Shown here: positions 13,050 to 25,662 of the stretch, piece by piece
How the letters are laid out: every line of letters starts with the position of its first letter
Numbering within the stretch: the first letter of the stretch is position 1
Made by a program: the position numbers and the translations under genes
Source: Cruorifilaria tuberocauda
Lineage: Eukaryota; Nematoda; Chromadorea; Rhabditida; Onchocercidae
NCBI GenBank assembly: GCA_013365365.1
Contig: JABVXU010000115.1
Coordinates: forward strand, 1-64,000
Direction of reading: 5' to 3'
DNA: 64,000 nt
The notes under the pieces: generated by a model
Databases searched by the model: none
What the model was told of the DNA's origin: nothing
The model's input: the letters and a program-made list of their open reading frames with translations, nothing else

Positions 13050-13730
13050 ATGGGTGATTCTTGGTGATTTGCTTTAGGTTTAATTTTTATTTTGTATTTT
13101 TTAAGTCACTTTTGTATGTTTCTTCTGCTTACATCATTGAAAGAAATATGACTTGAATCTTATTAAAAATGTTTGTATAAAAATAATAGACTTATATTTA
13201 ATGAACTTATATTTATATTCAATTTCGGAATCTAAAAGAATCACTGTGTTCAGGAATCTGAAAATATCCAAATTCCAGAAACCTGATCAACTTTTTGTTT
13301 TTTGCGTTTTTTTTTCTTTTCGTGTTTTGTTAAAAAATTTTTGTACATATTTCTGATCTTTGATTCACTTATTTATGTTACTTCCAGTTTCAATTAGCTT
13401 TCAAGATGTTATATCTAGTAACATGCTTTACATAAAATCGCATAAACAGCGCTTTTTCAATGAATTAAAACAAATCATTGCTTGCAAAAAAAATTTTAAG
13501 TGAATTATTGTTTAGTTTGAAGCCATTACTAGTAAGTGGATGGCGTATAATGATATAATGACGATTGATATCGCGATATCTTTAGTAATATTCAATGAAA
13601 AAGGATGGAATAGGTGATTAGAAAGATAAGCCATCAGCAGCTTTATGGGAACTTTTCAAATAGATCGTGTATTGTAAGTTTTTTTGACAGATTTCCGGAA
13701 CCTTTGCCCTTTGAATAAATAACTTTCTCG

Positions 13731-13850
13731 ATGAGCGATGACAGATATGAAAATTCAACGGTAAAACAGGAATGCCGAAAAATGATTAGTGAGTTCAGAA
13801 GTGTACTGGATGAGAGGTTACTTGTTGATGTAAAAATCATTTTATTTTAG
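13731..13850 (+). CDS. Candidate small exon or 39-residue ORF
   Basis: An ATG at 13731 opens 39 codons ending in TAG at 13848-13850. The product starts MSDDRYENSTVKQECRKM and is mixed in composition, unlike the Phe, Ile and Leu-rich chance frames around it. After residue 28 there is a possible donor (GTTACT at 13817), so it could be a first coding exon whose continuation I cannot find. A CAG at 13688-13690, 40 bases upstream, could be a spliced-leader acceptor. I recognise no family. It may equally be a gene relic or chance. Confidence 0.25.
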   Translation: MSDDRYENSTVKQECRKMISEFRSVLDERLLVDVKIILF

Positions 13851-15833
13851 ATTTATTAAAACCATATTTCAAAAAATATGTAATTTCGGTTCTGTTTAAA
13901 AATAACCTTAAGCTAATACTTCATAAGCTAAGAAAAAAGTTATTCTCATTCTAAAATTGTAATTTTTGAAAGTTTTTTTTTTAAATGAAACTAGCAGTTT
14001 CTCGATACTTTCTTAATCATTCCCTTCCCGGTGAATACGGGATTTCTTAATATAGATGGGTTTATTTCAATTTATTTTTTTCAATTTCTCTTTCGCTTTC
14101 CAACTATTTCAATTCCCAGTGAAGTTTTTAAAATGTTTGAAAATACTTCTAGCAAATAGAAAATTTTATGAGGATAGCAGAGTGGATAGAGATTTGGAGA
14201 TTGGCAAGGGCTAAGAATCGATCGTTTTAATTTTCAATTCTTCAAGTTTAGGAAACAACAATGACAGAACATCTCGCTAACTCCTCTCTTATCAATTATC
14301 TCTTATCAATTCATCAAATTATTGTTGTGCAATCGGCTTCAAACAATTTTTTTCCACAAAATTTTAAAACTTCATCAATCTTTTTAATCTATGACTATTG
14401 CAAAAACTATAATTTACAAATTACTTCAATTTAGCACTGCAAGCATTAATTACAATGCTGTTATCTCCTCGCTTAATTCTAAAATAACTGTTAATTTTGA
14501 AATGACAATTTTAGATTTTAATCAACGATCATCAAATTTATATGAATGAGAGAAGATGATAGTCTATTATAATTTAAGTGATAATTATGAATTGCTTGAT
14601 AATTCTAAAGATTTTTATGAATTCAATAAATTTGTCCTGAATTATACTACTCTATTACCTGGTTAGATTTACAAGTGATAATTTTTATCGGCAGGTAGTA
14701 TATTCTTACATTGCACATATAACGCGTACAATTAATTATTTATATCAAGCTCTCAAAATCATTTTATGCAAATTCGTAATAACTTCTAGCAAACTTTTAC
14801 TTTAAATAAGCAATACATACTGTTCGATAAAAGATATGATTGCTTATTTGCAGCGATCAATGCCAAATCAATCCAATTAGTATTTGCTTCGAGAATAGCT
14901 GAAAAATAAATGCAATTAAAAAAGAGTTCATGAAATTTCACAATGAAAACCAATCAAATTTTCCATTTGATTTTTAAACTTTCATTCATTAAAATTAAAA
15001 TTGCCAAAAAAAACAATTAATATTAATGCTAATAATAATTACTAATTCATTAGTATTTACTATTATCATTATCATTATGAGTATTTTTAGTATTACATTA
15101 GTGAAACGATTGCTCGTACAATAAACCAAGCAATTCTTATTATTCCTAGTTTTTAAGCTAAACAGCTTTTTCTTTATCATTCCCATTTATTAATTGCTTA
15201 CAAATAATAACAATAACAAAGAGAAAATATGAAATTTCAAAATCTAAAAGTTAAAAATAAAAGTAAAAATGATAGGAAAGAATTGTGTTTTTATTTAAGT
15301 GAACAATAAATGTTTGAAATTAATTAATAAAGGTACCTTTGCTTATCTTTCCGTAGACTCTATCCTCAGAATCTCATATTAACAATTATCAAGAGGCTCA
15401 GCTTTAATTAGTTGTCTTGATATTCTTGATAGAACAACTGGAATGTTCGCAATGATAACAATTTCAGGTAACAATTCGTTTAAAGTATTTGAAACATTCA
15501 ATATCAGATCCAGTGTTATCCATAATCACATAGGATACTGATAAGAATAATTATCGATTGTAAATTTAACAGTAGCTAAGTAAAAATATGAAATGAAATT
15601 TGGCTCTTCATTCTTTTTTTTAACAATGAACGAGAAAATACGAGAGTTGAATCAAATCGCTTCCAAACTTCGACATTCTCCACCTGATGAATTTCCGCAG
15701 CATTTAACAAATTTTGCTTTCATCGAATTAATCCTATTTCATTTCTATCCGGACTAACTAAAACGATTAGGAAATTTTCTTCCGGAATCCCAATCGGTTT
15801 ACAATTGATTTGAGAAAAAAAATCAATAAATAT
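13851..15833. other. Intergenic, no gene seen
   Basis: This AT-rich stretch contains no exon-like frame that I can support. It lies 3' of the minus-strand membrane protein gene. Confidence 0.5.
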
Positions 15834-16211
15834 TTAGCTAACAATGTTATGCTCATTATCAACAATTTGAGTAGTTGCTACCGATGATTCACCAGTATGA
15901 TTAATTAAATTATCATTTAGTTTTTGTTGTTGCTTTTTACGATAATTCTGATATCGATATTGCCAGACAGTAATCCTTCGTAGAAGCCATTTCATGAATG
16001 TTTTAAATGCAATTAGAATAAAGAATAGAGCTAAAAGTATCGCTGTTCCAATTCCAATCCATGGATCATAATAACGATAGAAATCATCGGTTGTTCGTGG
16101 TGGATTTGGATCCATGAAATCACGTTTCTCCGGTGTTTTACATGTTGGAAAGCACGAAGTGTATCGTTGCTTCGATTCCGGCTGATACTGCACTGCTTCT
16201 GTTGCATACAT
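15834..16211 (-). CDS. Small single-pass membrane protein
   Basis: One uninterrupted exon encodes 125 residues from the ATG at 16211-16209 to the TAA at 15836-15834. A TTTCAAG acceptor ends at 16233, 21 bases before the ATG, which suits a spliced-leader site and supports this start. Residues 1-50 are polar with two Cys in SCFPTCKTP and a Pro-Asn-Pro-Pro stretch. Residues about 51-76 form one hydrophobic helix beginning WIGIGTAILL. A strongly basic stretch follows (WLLRRITVWQYRYQNYRKK), then an acidic and Ser/Thr-rich tail with a possible N-glycosylation site. The positive-inside rule would put the C-terminus in the cytoplasm. There is no obvious signal peptide. I do not recognise the family. 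Composition and start context make it a credible gene. Confidence 0.6.
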   Translation of the reverse strand: MYATEAVQYQPESKQRYTSCFPTCKTPEKRDFMDPNPPRTTDDFYRYYDPWIGIGTAILLALFFILIAFKTFMKWLLRRITVWQYRYQNYRKKQQQKLNDNLINHTGESSVATTQIVDNEHNIVS

Positions 16212-16284
16212 AATTTTGCCAGTAGTAAAAATCTTGAAATGAAACTTTCCAACCAAAACATTTATTAAGTATTATTGTTTACTG

Positions 16285-16327
16285 AGGTGGAGGAGGAGGA
16301 GGAGGAGGAGGAGGAGGAGGAGGAGGA
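16285..16327. repeat. (GGA)n microsatellite
   Basis: About thirteen GGA triplets lie about 50 bases upstream of the minus-strand membrane protein exon, where they read as a TCC-rich polypyrimidine tract on the coding strand. The tract could act in the promoter or be inert. Confidence 0.85.
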
Positions 16328-16752
16328 AAAAGCGCCGCCACGCCTTTTTGCAGTCAATTCTTGAAGAAATGATGAAGGAAGATAAGATGAAGTAGAAAGT
16401 GTTTGAGGAATGGATGAAAGAATAAATTTAACGGAAATTCTCTGAGCAATTAGAGGAAGACGAAGAAGAAGAGGAGGATTGTTGGTTGAATTTCCGCTCG
16501 AGAGTTGAGAGTTGAGTATCGAGAGAAGATAACAAGAATGAAATCAAAAGAAATGTTATCATTACTACTTCACCTGCTCATTCTACTATTACTATTACTA
16601 TTACTATTACTAGTACTAGTATTACTACTATCCTCTCTGCTTATACTTTCACACAACTTTGTTGAAATTTCGTTCATTCATTTCGTCTTTGTTTTATTTA
16701 CGTGATACTGGATACCTATTTTACTTTCCTATTGCTTAGCAACGGCACATGT

Positions 16753-16753
<1 letters not shown>

Positions 16754-16785
<32 letters not shown>
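16754..16785. repeat. (GAT)n microsatellite
   Basis: About ten perfect GAT triplets occur in gene-free DNA, followed immediately by an AAT-type array. Confidence 0.85.
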
Positions 16786-16788
16786 CGA

Positions 16789-17060
16789 CAATGAAGATAA
16801 TAATCATAATTTATAATAACACTTTATAATAATAATAATAATTAATAATTAATGATAATAATTGGAAATAATGACTGATAATGATAATAGTAATATTGGC
16901 GATAATAATAGTAATAATTAACAATAATAATTAATAATAGTAATAATAATAAATAATAATAATAATAATTAGTGATGCTAATAGTAATTAATAATAGTGA
17001 TAATAATAATAACAAATGAATAATAATAATAATAATAATAATAGTAATGATAATAGCGAT
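16789..17060. repeat. (AAT)n-type degenerate microsatellite
   Basis: Some 270 bases consist of AAT triplets broken by AGTAAT and GATAAT variants. No coding sense is seen. Confidence 0.8.
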
Positions 17061-17121
17061 CAGTAGCTCTAAAAATTACTGTGTATGTTTTTAATGTAAC
17101 ATAAAATAGAATGATCATAAT

Positions 17122-17218
17122 ATCACTATTACTATCATTACCACTATCATAATATGACTATCATATCACTATCACTATTACTATCATTACACTATCATAA
17201 TATGACTATCATATCACT
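17122..17218. repeat. Two-copy tandem repeat, 48-49 bp
   Basis: Bases 17122-17170 are repeated at 17171-17218 with one base missing. The unit is itself made of ACTATC and ATTACT words. Confidence 0.75.
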
Positions 17219-17248
17219 GATCACAATATTACTAAAATAAAATGATTA

Positions 17249-17358
17249 CTTATTATTTAAAGATTGAGCTTTACCATAGCTTTTTTATTCAATGATGATA
17301 TGATATCATCTTATCATTTGAAGATTGAACTTTACCTTAGCTTTTTTCATTCAATGAT
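17249..17358. repeat. Two-copy repeat, 61-bp period
   Basis: The segment starting CTTATTATTTAAAG at 17249 recurs as CTTATCATTTGAAG at 17310 and stays similar for about 48 bases through TTCAATGAT. A short spacer lies between the copies. Confidence 0.6.
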
Positions 17359-18235
17359 TAATGGAAGGAAATGGTGGAAATGTGCATTTCTTTCTTTCTA
17401 AAATTTGCAAACGAAAAAAGAAAGAAAGAAATGACAAGTGAAATTTATTCTCAATTTACGATTGTATATATTTCAGGGGAAAAAAAGAAAGAATTCAATA
17501 ATACACCCACAATATTTCGCCTTTATTTCTTTCCTTACTATTATTTAATCTAATTTATCCCATTTTTCTCTTTTCAAAATCTTTTCAACCTCGCTTTTTC
17601 TCTTCTCTGAAATTTCTACTAATCAAGAAAAGAGGAGGAAAGTGAAATTTGATGTGATTTAAAAAAATGATATGATATGACTCGATTATTTGTATAACAA
17701 GCAATTGCAAGAGTTAGCAATTTCCTCCAATTTCATTTAAACCCAAAATCAATTTCTTTCCGATAATTTTTAATTAACTTTTTTTTTTTTAATTAACTTA
17801 ACTTTCTGACCTTACGGTCTTTTACTCCTGACTATTTATGCTTTAAGGTATCTTAAAAGGTGAATTTTACTGTTTTAATTAAAAAATCTGAAAAAAAAAC
17901 TAATGTTTAAAAAAGAAGAAAGTTTACTTTTTTAATTACCACTGCAAAAGTTAACGTAAGTAAATTTTGGCTTTGAAGTTTTGCTAATTAAAATTAATGT
18001 TTATTAGCTTTGAATAGAAGAATGTGCCAAGGATGTAATAATTTATCAAAACTCCTACAAAGCACTTTCCGTTTCATTTCTAAATTACAAAATTGAAAGC
18101 GCTATCATATCATTTCTGATTTCTCTCAAATTTTTACCTTTAATTAAACTTTATTTAAATAAGTAATTCCGTCATAGCTCTGTTACAGCTATTATCCATC
18201 GTTATTCATTTTTGAACTTTTGAAATCGCAGAAAT

Positions 18236-18512
18236 TATAAATAATATATAAGTAATATATATAAGTATATGAAGTAATACATAAAATAATATATATAAGT
18301 AATACATAAAAATAATATATAAGTATATAAAGTAAAGTAATATATAAAATAATATATAAAAGTAATACATAACAAGTAATAGATAAATAAAAGTAATATA
18401 TATAAGTAACATATATATCTAAGTAATATAGATACCTAAGTAACATATATATTTAAATAATATGTATCTAAGTAATATATATACCTAAGTAACATATATA
18501 TATATATATGAG
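18236..18512. repeat. ATATAAGTAAT minisatellite
   Basis: A degenerate array of ATATAAGTAATA-like words runs for about 275 bases and ends in a run of TA. The Tyr and Ile-rich frames on the minus strand across it are repeat artefacts. Confidence 0.75.
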
Positions 18513-19084
18513 TAAGCATAAAAATGAATTAAACATTGATTAAATAATTTTACGTTAATTTGTATAAAAATGAAAATATGCAAATTAAATTTCAATAAGA
18601 TAATAAACATATAAGTTTTGCATAAGAATAAGTATATGCAAATTAAGTTTAATTTCATGTTGAATGGAATAAAATTATTAGCTAAACCAAAAACTTAACT
18701 AATTATCTCTCTTTGCTTCATCAACAACTGATAAAATATTGATCATACAAGCATCCTTTTAATGTTCTACATTCTCATAAATCATTCATTCATCTGAAAT
18801 TCTCTCTTCTCCTCTCACATATAAGTAAATTAACTCAATAGCGATCTGTTCCATAAAAAAATTCAAAAAATTTTCTCAATTAATTTAAACTTCTTAGCAA
18901 AACTATAATTTAACAAAAGATTTTCAAAAATTTCATTGAAAAAAATTTTCAATTCGTAAGTTTTTTTAAAAGCATAAAATTCTATTTTTTAAAAAAATTA
19001 AATTTTTTTTTAAAGTTTATTTTTTTTTGTTTTCTTATTTCTCTATGTATTTTACACATTACTCTGTACATTTCCATTGCTGCA

Positions 19085-19232
19085 ATTAATATAATTCATT
19101 TTAATTACTGCAAAATTCACTTTTCACGCTTTTTATGCGTGATATATACGTGATATACATTAATATAATTAATTTTAATCATTGCACAATTCACCTTTCA
19201 CGCTTTTTATGCGTGATATATACGTGATATAC
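19085..19232. repeat. Two tandem 74-bp units with hairpins
   Basis: The unit beginning ATTAATATAATT at 19085 repeats at 19159 with few changes. Each copy contains CACGCTTTTTATGCGTG, a 5-bp stem with a 7-base loop. Confidence 0.75.
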
Positions 19233-20744
19233 GTAAGTGGTGCTTTTCTCAAACAAGTAATCTGAATGGTTAAAGTAAAATAGAAAGTGCAAAAGCGTCA
19301 AAAACGACAAACTATAAAAAATCAGAAAATAGAAGGAAAATAATGAAGAATTGAAGCAATGATTGACGGATAATAAAAAAAAAGCGAAGCAAAGAAAGAA
19401 AGCTAAAAAAGGCGAAACTTTTCAAAAGAAAAAGAAAACGACAAAGTTCAAATATGTTAATTTTTCTTGTCAATACTGAAATATTCGCCAATTCAATTGT
19501 CAATTCAAAAAAGTAAAAAAAAACGAAACTTTTTAAAATCTAAAAAACTTTACTCTTTCAATATTCTTTAAATGAATCATTTTAATAATACTTAAGTGAT
19601 TTTTTAAGTTTCTTTTTTTCCTAAATATTTCCAAAAGCATTAATACTTTCTGTCAAATTTATTTATTTCAAAGAATGATTTTTTTAATTATCAAAAAATT
19701 TTAATTTTCAAAAAAGAAAAAGCCATCCTAAGTCCATCCTGATTAGCATGCTACTTCTATTGCTAAAATACCTAATAAAAATATTTCAAAAGTGCATTAA
19801 TAAATATTTATATCGTAACTTTATCCAATCAAATCACTTTGAAAAGAGAGTAAAGTAATCAAAGTTTTATTAAATTCAATAGTAGAAAAGTAAGATGAGA
19901 AAAATTTTTTTTTCAAATTAAAGGGACAATCTGTTTAAGCATATCAAAATATTAAAAATTCACGTATGAGAAAGAATTCAACTTGAAAATGATCAAATTG
20001 TTTTACTGAAATTATTTATTAGGAAAGAAAAGAGAGAGAAAAAGCGGTAATGTTTTTCCCTTCAGGAAATTTTCTAAATAATTTATCAAATTTTGCAAAT
20101 TAACTAATTCTCTGAATTATCAATTGGAAGAGAGAATTTTTTCAAAAATAATTCAAATGGGAAATATTGGCGAAAATGTCGCAGTTCATTATCGATTCAA
20201 ATGCTTTTGTTTTGTTTTTTTTTTTTTTTTTACCTTACTTAGACTATTTTCAAATAGTATGAAGAGAGAAGGAGTCTTGAGTGATAATGAAATTGTCGCA
20301 TGGATGATTCAAAATAATTGAATGAGTGAGTGAAAATTGAAAATTTAAAATGATCGAATTGACTTCGACGCATCTCAATTTCATTCACTTCATCGAACTC
20401 TTTTCAGAATGCTTCGTAAAATGATCAAATGGTTTAATTACCTGAAATACTTACAATGCAAAAACCGGTTTTCCAAAACAATTTCAGGTCGAAAAATTTG
20501 CTCAACGAGGGATATTAATATGCACTGTTTGCATATTTCTGAATTCATTTATGATTTTAGAATTAACATTTCTTGCATTTATTTTTAACCTTTTTAAACT
20601 TCTGTTTAAACAAAATCAAATAATTAATTAAATTTAATTTCAATTTTATATAATATGATTTTTTTTTTGGTTGATTTTACTTATTAGCAGTGTAATTTGT
20701 TTAAATTGTAATTCGATCGTTTTTTTCAGATTTTTGATCTATGC

Positions 20745-21020
20745 TTTTAGGCTTGTTTCAGTAAATGTGATAATGTCAAAGAGTTTCGTAATTCAGGATT
20801 TGTCCATTTTAGTAAATATGAGAAATTCCGGAAAATTCCGAGTCCGGAATTTGTTTGTTTCAGTAAACATGATAAGGTCAAAGAATTTTGAATTCGGGAA
20901 CTTTAAATCCAGGATTTGTTCATTTCAGTAAATTCGAGGAATGGCAAAGCATCATTCCGGATCTGGAATTTATTTTTTAGTATACATGTGAGTATCGAAG
21001 AATTCTGAATCCGGAATTGA
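20745..21020. repeat. Degenerate tandem repeat, 50-64 bp
   Basis: Five diverged copies each contain a TTTCAGTAAA-like word (about 20756, 20808, 20858, 20922, 20975) and a TCCGGAATTTG-like word. No coding function is apparent. Confidence 0.55.
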
Positions 21021-21490
21021 AAGAATGTGGAAGTTCTATTTTTTATATCAATGAAAATAACATTCACATCGTTCAACTTTACTTCCAAAATGTTATCTGA
21101 TTGCTGAATAATTCATATATATATCATCAATATAGTGTTTGTTATCGGATATAATTAAAAACTGAATTTGGAATTTTTTTTTAAATCTCTTTCCGACTGT
21201 ACGATATAGCATTGCCTAATAATACATTGGAAATTTGTTTCTGTAATTTTCGAAAGTTAAAATTTCATTTTTGCATTCATTTTCTATCTTATCATTTTTA
21301 AGCTTATCACTCATGAAATTAATTCCGTTGTGGTAGAAGGAAAGAATTTCTTTAAAGTTTTATTTGTAAAATAAGTAAAAATAATAGAAGTGATCGATTG
21401 ACGAAAGTTTGCTTGCAACTAAACAACGAAAGCGTTGATGAAAGCTTAAACAAAATTGCTATTCTTAAAGAAGCGATTTGATTGAATATA

Positions 21491-21523
21491 AGTAAAGTAA
21501 AGTAAAGTAAAGTAAAGTAAAGT
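21491..21523. repeat. (AGTAA)n microsatellite
   Basis: About six and a half perfect copies of the pentamer AGTAA occur in gene-free DNA. Confidence 0.85.
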
Positions 21524-24500
21524 GCAACTTTGGGGGATTAAAGAAATTTAAGAGTGACACAGAAAAAAGAAGAAAATTGAAAAAAATGATCAAATGTTTC
21601 AAGAATGAATGAAAAAGATAAAAATCAATATCTTCTGCTTATTTTTTCTAAAAAAAAAAAGCAATCCAAAAATTGCATTTGCAAAGAAAGAATTTTATTT
21701 AGTTATTTAATAAAATTTGAAAAAAAAAATCAATTCTCTCTTTTTGTCATTCTCTTTGTTATTGCATTATTAGTTATTGATCAAGAATTGATCAAGAATT
21801 GATCGAGAATTGATCGGAAATTAGTCGAAAATTGATTGAGAATTTTGCCCGAGAATTATCGATGAAAATTGAAAAATTCCTTGAGATGGAATGAATAATT
21901 TTTATCAAATCATTAAATGTAAGAAGTAAAAGTATTAAATCAGCAAGAGTGTCTTCTTAAGTATGAATTATTGAAATTTACTTTTAGCAAAATTAATACC
22001 TTCGATTTAAATGAGAGCAGAAATTTTTATTTGGTATTTCTCGAAAAGAAAAGCGAGAATGAGTTCAACAATTTTAATGAATGATAATTGTACAAGTGTC
22101 GTTTAGCAATTTTAAAAATCTCTAATTAATTAAAATTTATCACTCTTATCAATTTTCATGCTTTTTTGTTTTATTCAAAATGAAATTAGCTTATATTAAT
22201 GCTAATATCACTTACTTGCTTAGCTTACTTACTTAGCTTATATTTATGCTAATATCAGTTCTTCAAACAAAAAAAAAAAGAATTTAAGGATGTTTTTTTA
22301 TTGCAATTATTTTTTCATCTCAAATAATTTCAATATTTATTTTATCATAATTTAAAAAGTTATATATAGATATTCTATATTTTAGATCATTTCGGTTTAA
22401 TGGAAATTTTAATTTAATTTGAATATCTAATAAAATAAACTTGGCAGTTTGAAAATGAAGACGAAAAAAAGATTGGTTGGAAGAAGTTTTGGATGGAAGA
22501 ATTGAGAAGATGGATGAAGAGATTCAATTAAAAGATTGCAGCTTAAGATGGAAACTAAAATGATCGATTTTCATTCTTCATTTTCCTCTAAACGTTAAAT
22601 GAATGATACTAAGAATTTAATCCCAAGAAATTTTGCATGGATTAAAATGTATAATCCGATATTTAAAATATTCATATTTTGAAGAAATTACCAATTTGTT
22701 TCAAAAGTGAAAATCATAAAGTTAGTCAAAAAAAAAAAGTAAGAGAATGAGGAATAGATTAAGCTTTGCTTTAAAATTGGGCCTAGCTGCTGTTATCTAA
22801 GGAAAATTAGCCTAGCTTATTCCCGAGGCAATAAAAGAAACTGAAAGTTAAAATAGGCACATTTCCGATGCATTTGTCGTAGTATATTTGGTATAAATTA
22901 ATCATTCACCAATACGTAGAGGAATTTCATGCTGCGATCGATTTGCTTGCGAATTTTCGATACGATTACGAAAATGAATGAAAATACGAATACGATCAAT
23001 TATGAATTATGAACAAATAAAAAAAAAAAAAAGAAAAACTTTTTTTGATAGACAAAGATCAAATATTCTTTAAGTTACTCAATTCACTTATACTAAATCA
23101 CTTGCGATCAAAATTTATGGAAGAATTAAATTGAAATACTAATTCTAAATTAGCAAAATTTTACAGTCTTGATCAGAGTATGATCGATACCTGATCAGAA
23201 TTCAAGTTTAATAAAATTTTTGCAACGCTTTTAATTTTTTTTTTTTGTTGAAGATTTCTATGAATTTGAAATAATTTAAAAATTTCTATTGCAGCTAAAA
23301 AATTAAGCTAATTGAAGTGATTAATAATTTGATTTAAAATTTCAATATTCGTTTAAAGCACAGTGGGAAATTTACAAATTGTTGATATTTAATAAACATA
23401 AAATATTTGCTGCATAATTCTTAACTAATTGAAAAATTCACAATTCAATATTTGATTTGAAAAATGATCGAGTAGTTTCAGGAAATCGGATTTATCGATC
23501 GATTTGCGATCGATTTACTCTTAAATAATCAGTTACTTAGTGTGCATTTAAAATATTAGTGGATTTTGAAATGAGAAAAGATTATTTTAAAATTCAAATT
23601 TGATAATAGGATAATAAACTTTGGTCAAATTGCGACAATTATCGGTTTTTGAAGGTAATTGTGTGATCGATTCTTCAATTAATCAATAATGCATTCGATG
23701 GAATCAATGAAATTTGGTCAAAATGAATAAGCTCTCAAAGTTTTAATCAATGATTCGAATCGAAAAAACTAATCGATGAATTGAAAATCTCAGAAATAAT
23801 CACGTAATTAGAATACTTATTTATACTTACCTATAAAAATTTGAGTATAACTTAAATATATCAGTATGTATATGATTATTAAATGATAATGATACTTGTA
23901 AACTAAAATATCAATGAATAATGATCGATGAAATGATAGCTATTTTGAAGTGCTATTCAACTGATAATATTATCATCTTATCATCAAAAGTACTTTTGAA
24001 TACAAAATTGTTGTTTGCATGAAAATTTGTTTCAAAACTAGTTATTAAAGTGGGAGCTTTCGTGAAAACTGGATATGATTGATTTCGATCTGATCAAACT
24101 TCCTGTTTTTCGTATCTTTCCCTCTATGTTGAATTATAAAAGTTATCGATTTATTCTTAGCTATTAACTTTACTAAATTAGTAAAGTTAGTGAATATAAT
24201 TTAAGCGTTGAGAATTGTTAAGTTCAAGTTTACATTTTGAAAAATGATAAAATTACAAAATTTCTTTTTTTTTCCTCGAAGATTAATAATTGTAATATTT
24301 TGTAATTTTAAGTTTTCGAATTGATCGGTTATTCTCAAATCACTTTATTACTTTGTTTTTAAAGTCATAAAGTAATTATAAAGTAATATAAAAATATATG
24401 GAAATATACGATTTGAAAGTGTACGATCATTACTTTATTATACAAAGTATTTATTAATTCTTTTCCATTCGTTTCTTAGTTTTATGAAATTTATTTATTT

Positions 24501-25122
24501 TATTTAATTGCAAAAGATAACGAATATCGATTAATAAACTATGAATTTTAGATAAAATTTTTAAATTTATCGGATGATGAATTTTAGTATTTTAAATTAG
24601 AAAGTTTTTTTTTTCTTCAAAATATTCTCAGTATTTTTTTTTTATAAGATAAATTTCGATCGTATTTATAGCTATATTTCCATGTTTATTATTTATCGTG
24701 ACATTTATACCTATAAATAATTTTTATCTAAAATTCATTGATATTCGTTATTCATTATCTTTGTTATTTTATATTCGTCATCTGCTGCAATTAAATAAAA
24801 TAAATAAATTTGATAGAATTAAGTAGTGAATAAAAGTAACGATAAGTAACGATAAGTAACGACTAAGTAATTGAATATTTTTCAATAATATAATAAAGCA
24901 GCGGAAAATTTAAAAATATATGATTGTATTTAAGTTTTTCTGAAATATTTAAAATGTTTTCTTTTAAATAAAATTGCGAAAACTGAATTGTGTTTTATTT
25001 CATTCCTGAAAATCATATATTTGTCAACATTTTTTTAGTTTCTTAATCTATCATATAATTAGTATTTATTGTATTAGTATTTATTTACACATTCATTTTA
25101 GTATTATTCATACATCCATTTA

Positions 25123-25662
25123 TCATTATACTAGTATCAATATTAGTATTAGTATTAATACTAGTATTAGTACTAGTATTAATATTAGTACTAGTATTAG
25201 TATTAGTATTACTATTAATATTAGTATTAGTATTCGTAGTAGTATTATTATTAATATTAGTATTAGTATTAATATTAGTACCAGTATTAATATTAATCTT
25301 AGTATTAGTATTAGTATCAGTATTAATATTAATATTAGTATTAGTATTAGTATTAGTATTAATATTAGTATTAGTATTAGTATTAGTATTAGTATTAATA
25401 TTTGTATTATTAATACTAGTATTAGTGTTAGTATTAGTATTAGTACTAGTATTAATATTAATCTTAGTATTAGTATTAGTATCAGTATTAATATTAATCT
25501 TAGTATTAGTATTAGTATTAGTATTAATATTAGTATTAGTATTAGTATTAGTATTAGTATTAATATTTATATTATATTAATACTAGTACTGGTGTTAGTA
25601 TTAGTATTAGTACTGGTATTTAGTACTAGTATTATATTAATATTAGTATTAGTATTAATATG
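25123..25662. repeat. (TAGTAT)n hexanucleotide array
   Basis: Some 540 bases consist almost wholly of TAGTAT and its variants TAATAT, TAGTAC and TAATCT. Larger blocks are repeated within it: for example, the segment near 25265-25330 resembles that near 25445-25510. This is the longest simple repeat of the window. Confidence 0.9.

Noticed and set aside
16505..16705. Plus-strand polyleucine frame
   Set aside because: The Leu run is a TACTAT/CTATTA repeat read in one frame, and nothing around it looks like a gene.
18192..18446. Minus-strand Tyr and Ile-rich membrane-like frames
   Set aside because: They come from the ATATAAGTAAT minisatellite; no start context or splice signals support a gene.
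25123..25662. CRISPR-like or telomere-like array
   Set aside because: The array has no spacers, the unit TAGTAT is not the nematode telomere unit TTAGGC, and the gene content is eukaryotic.
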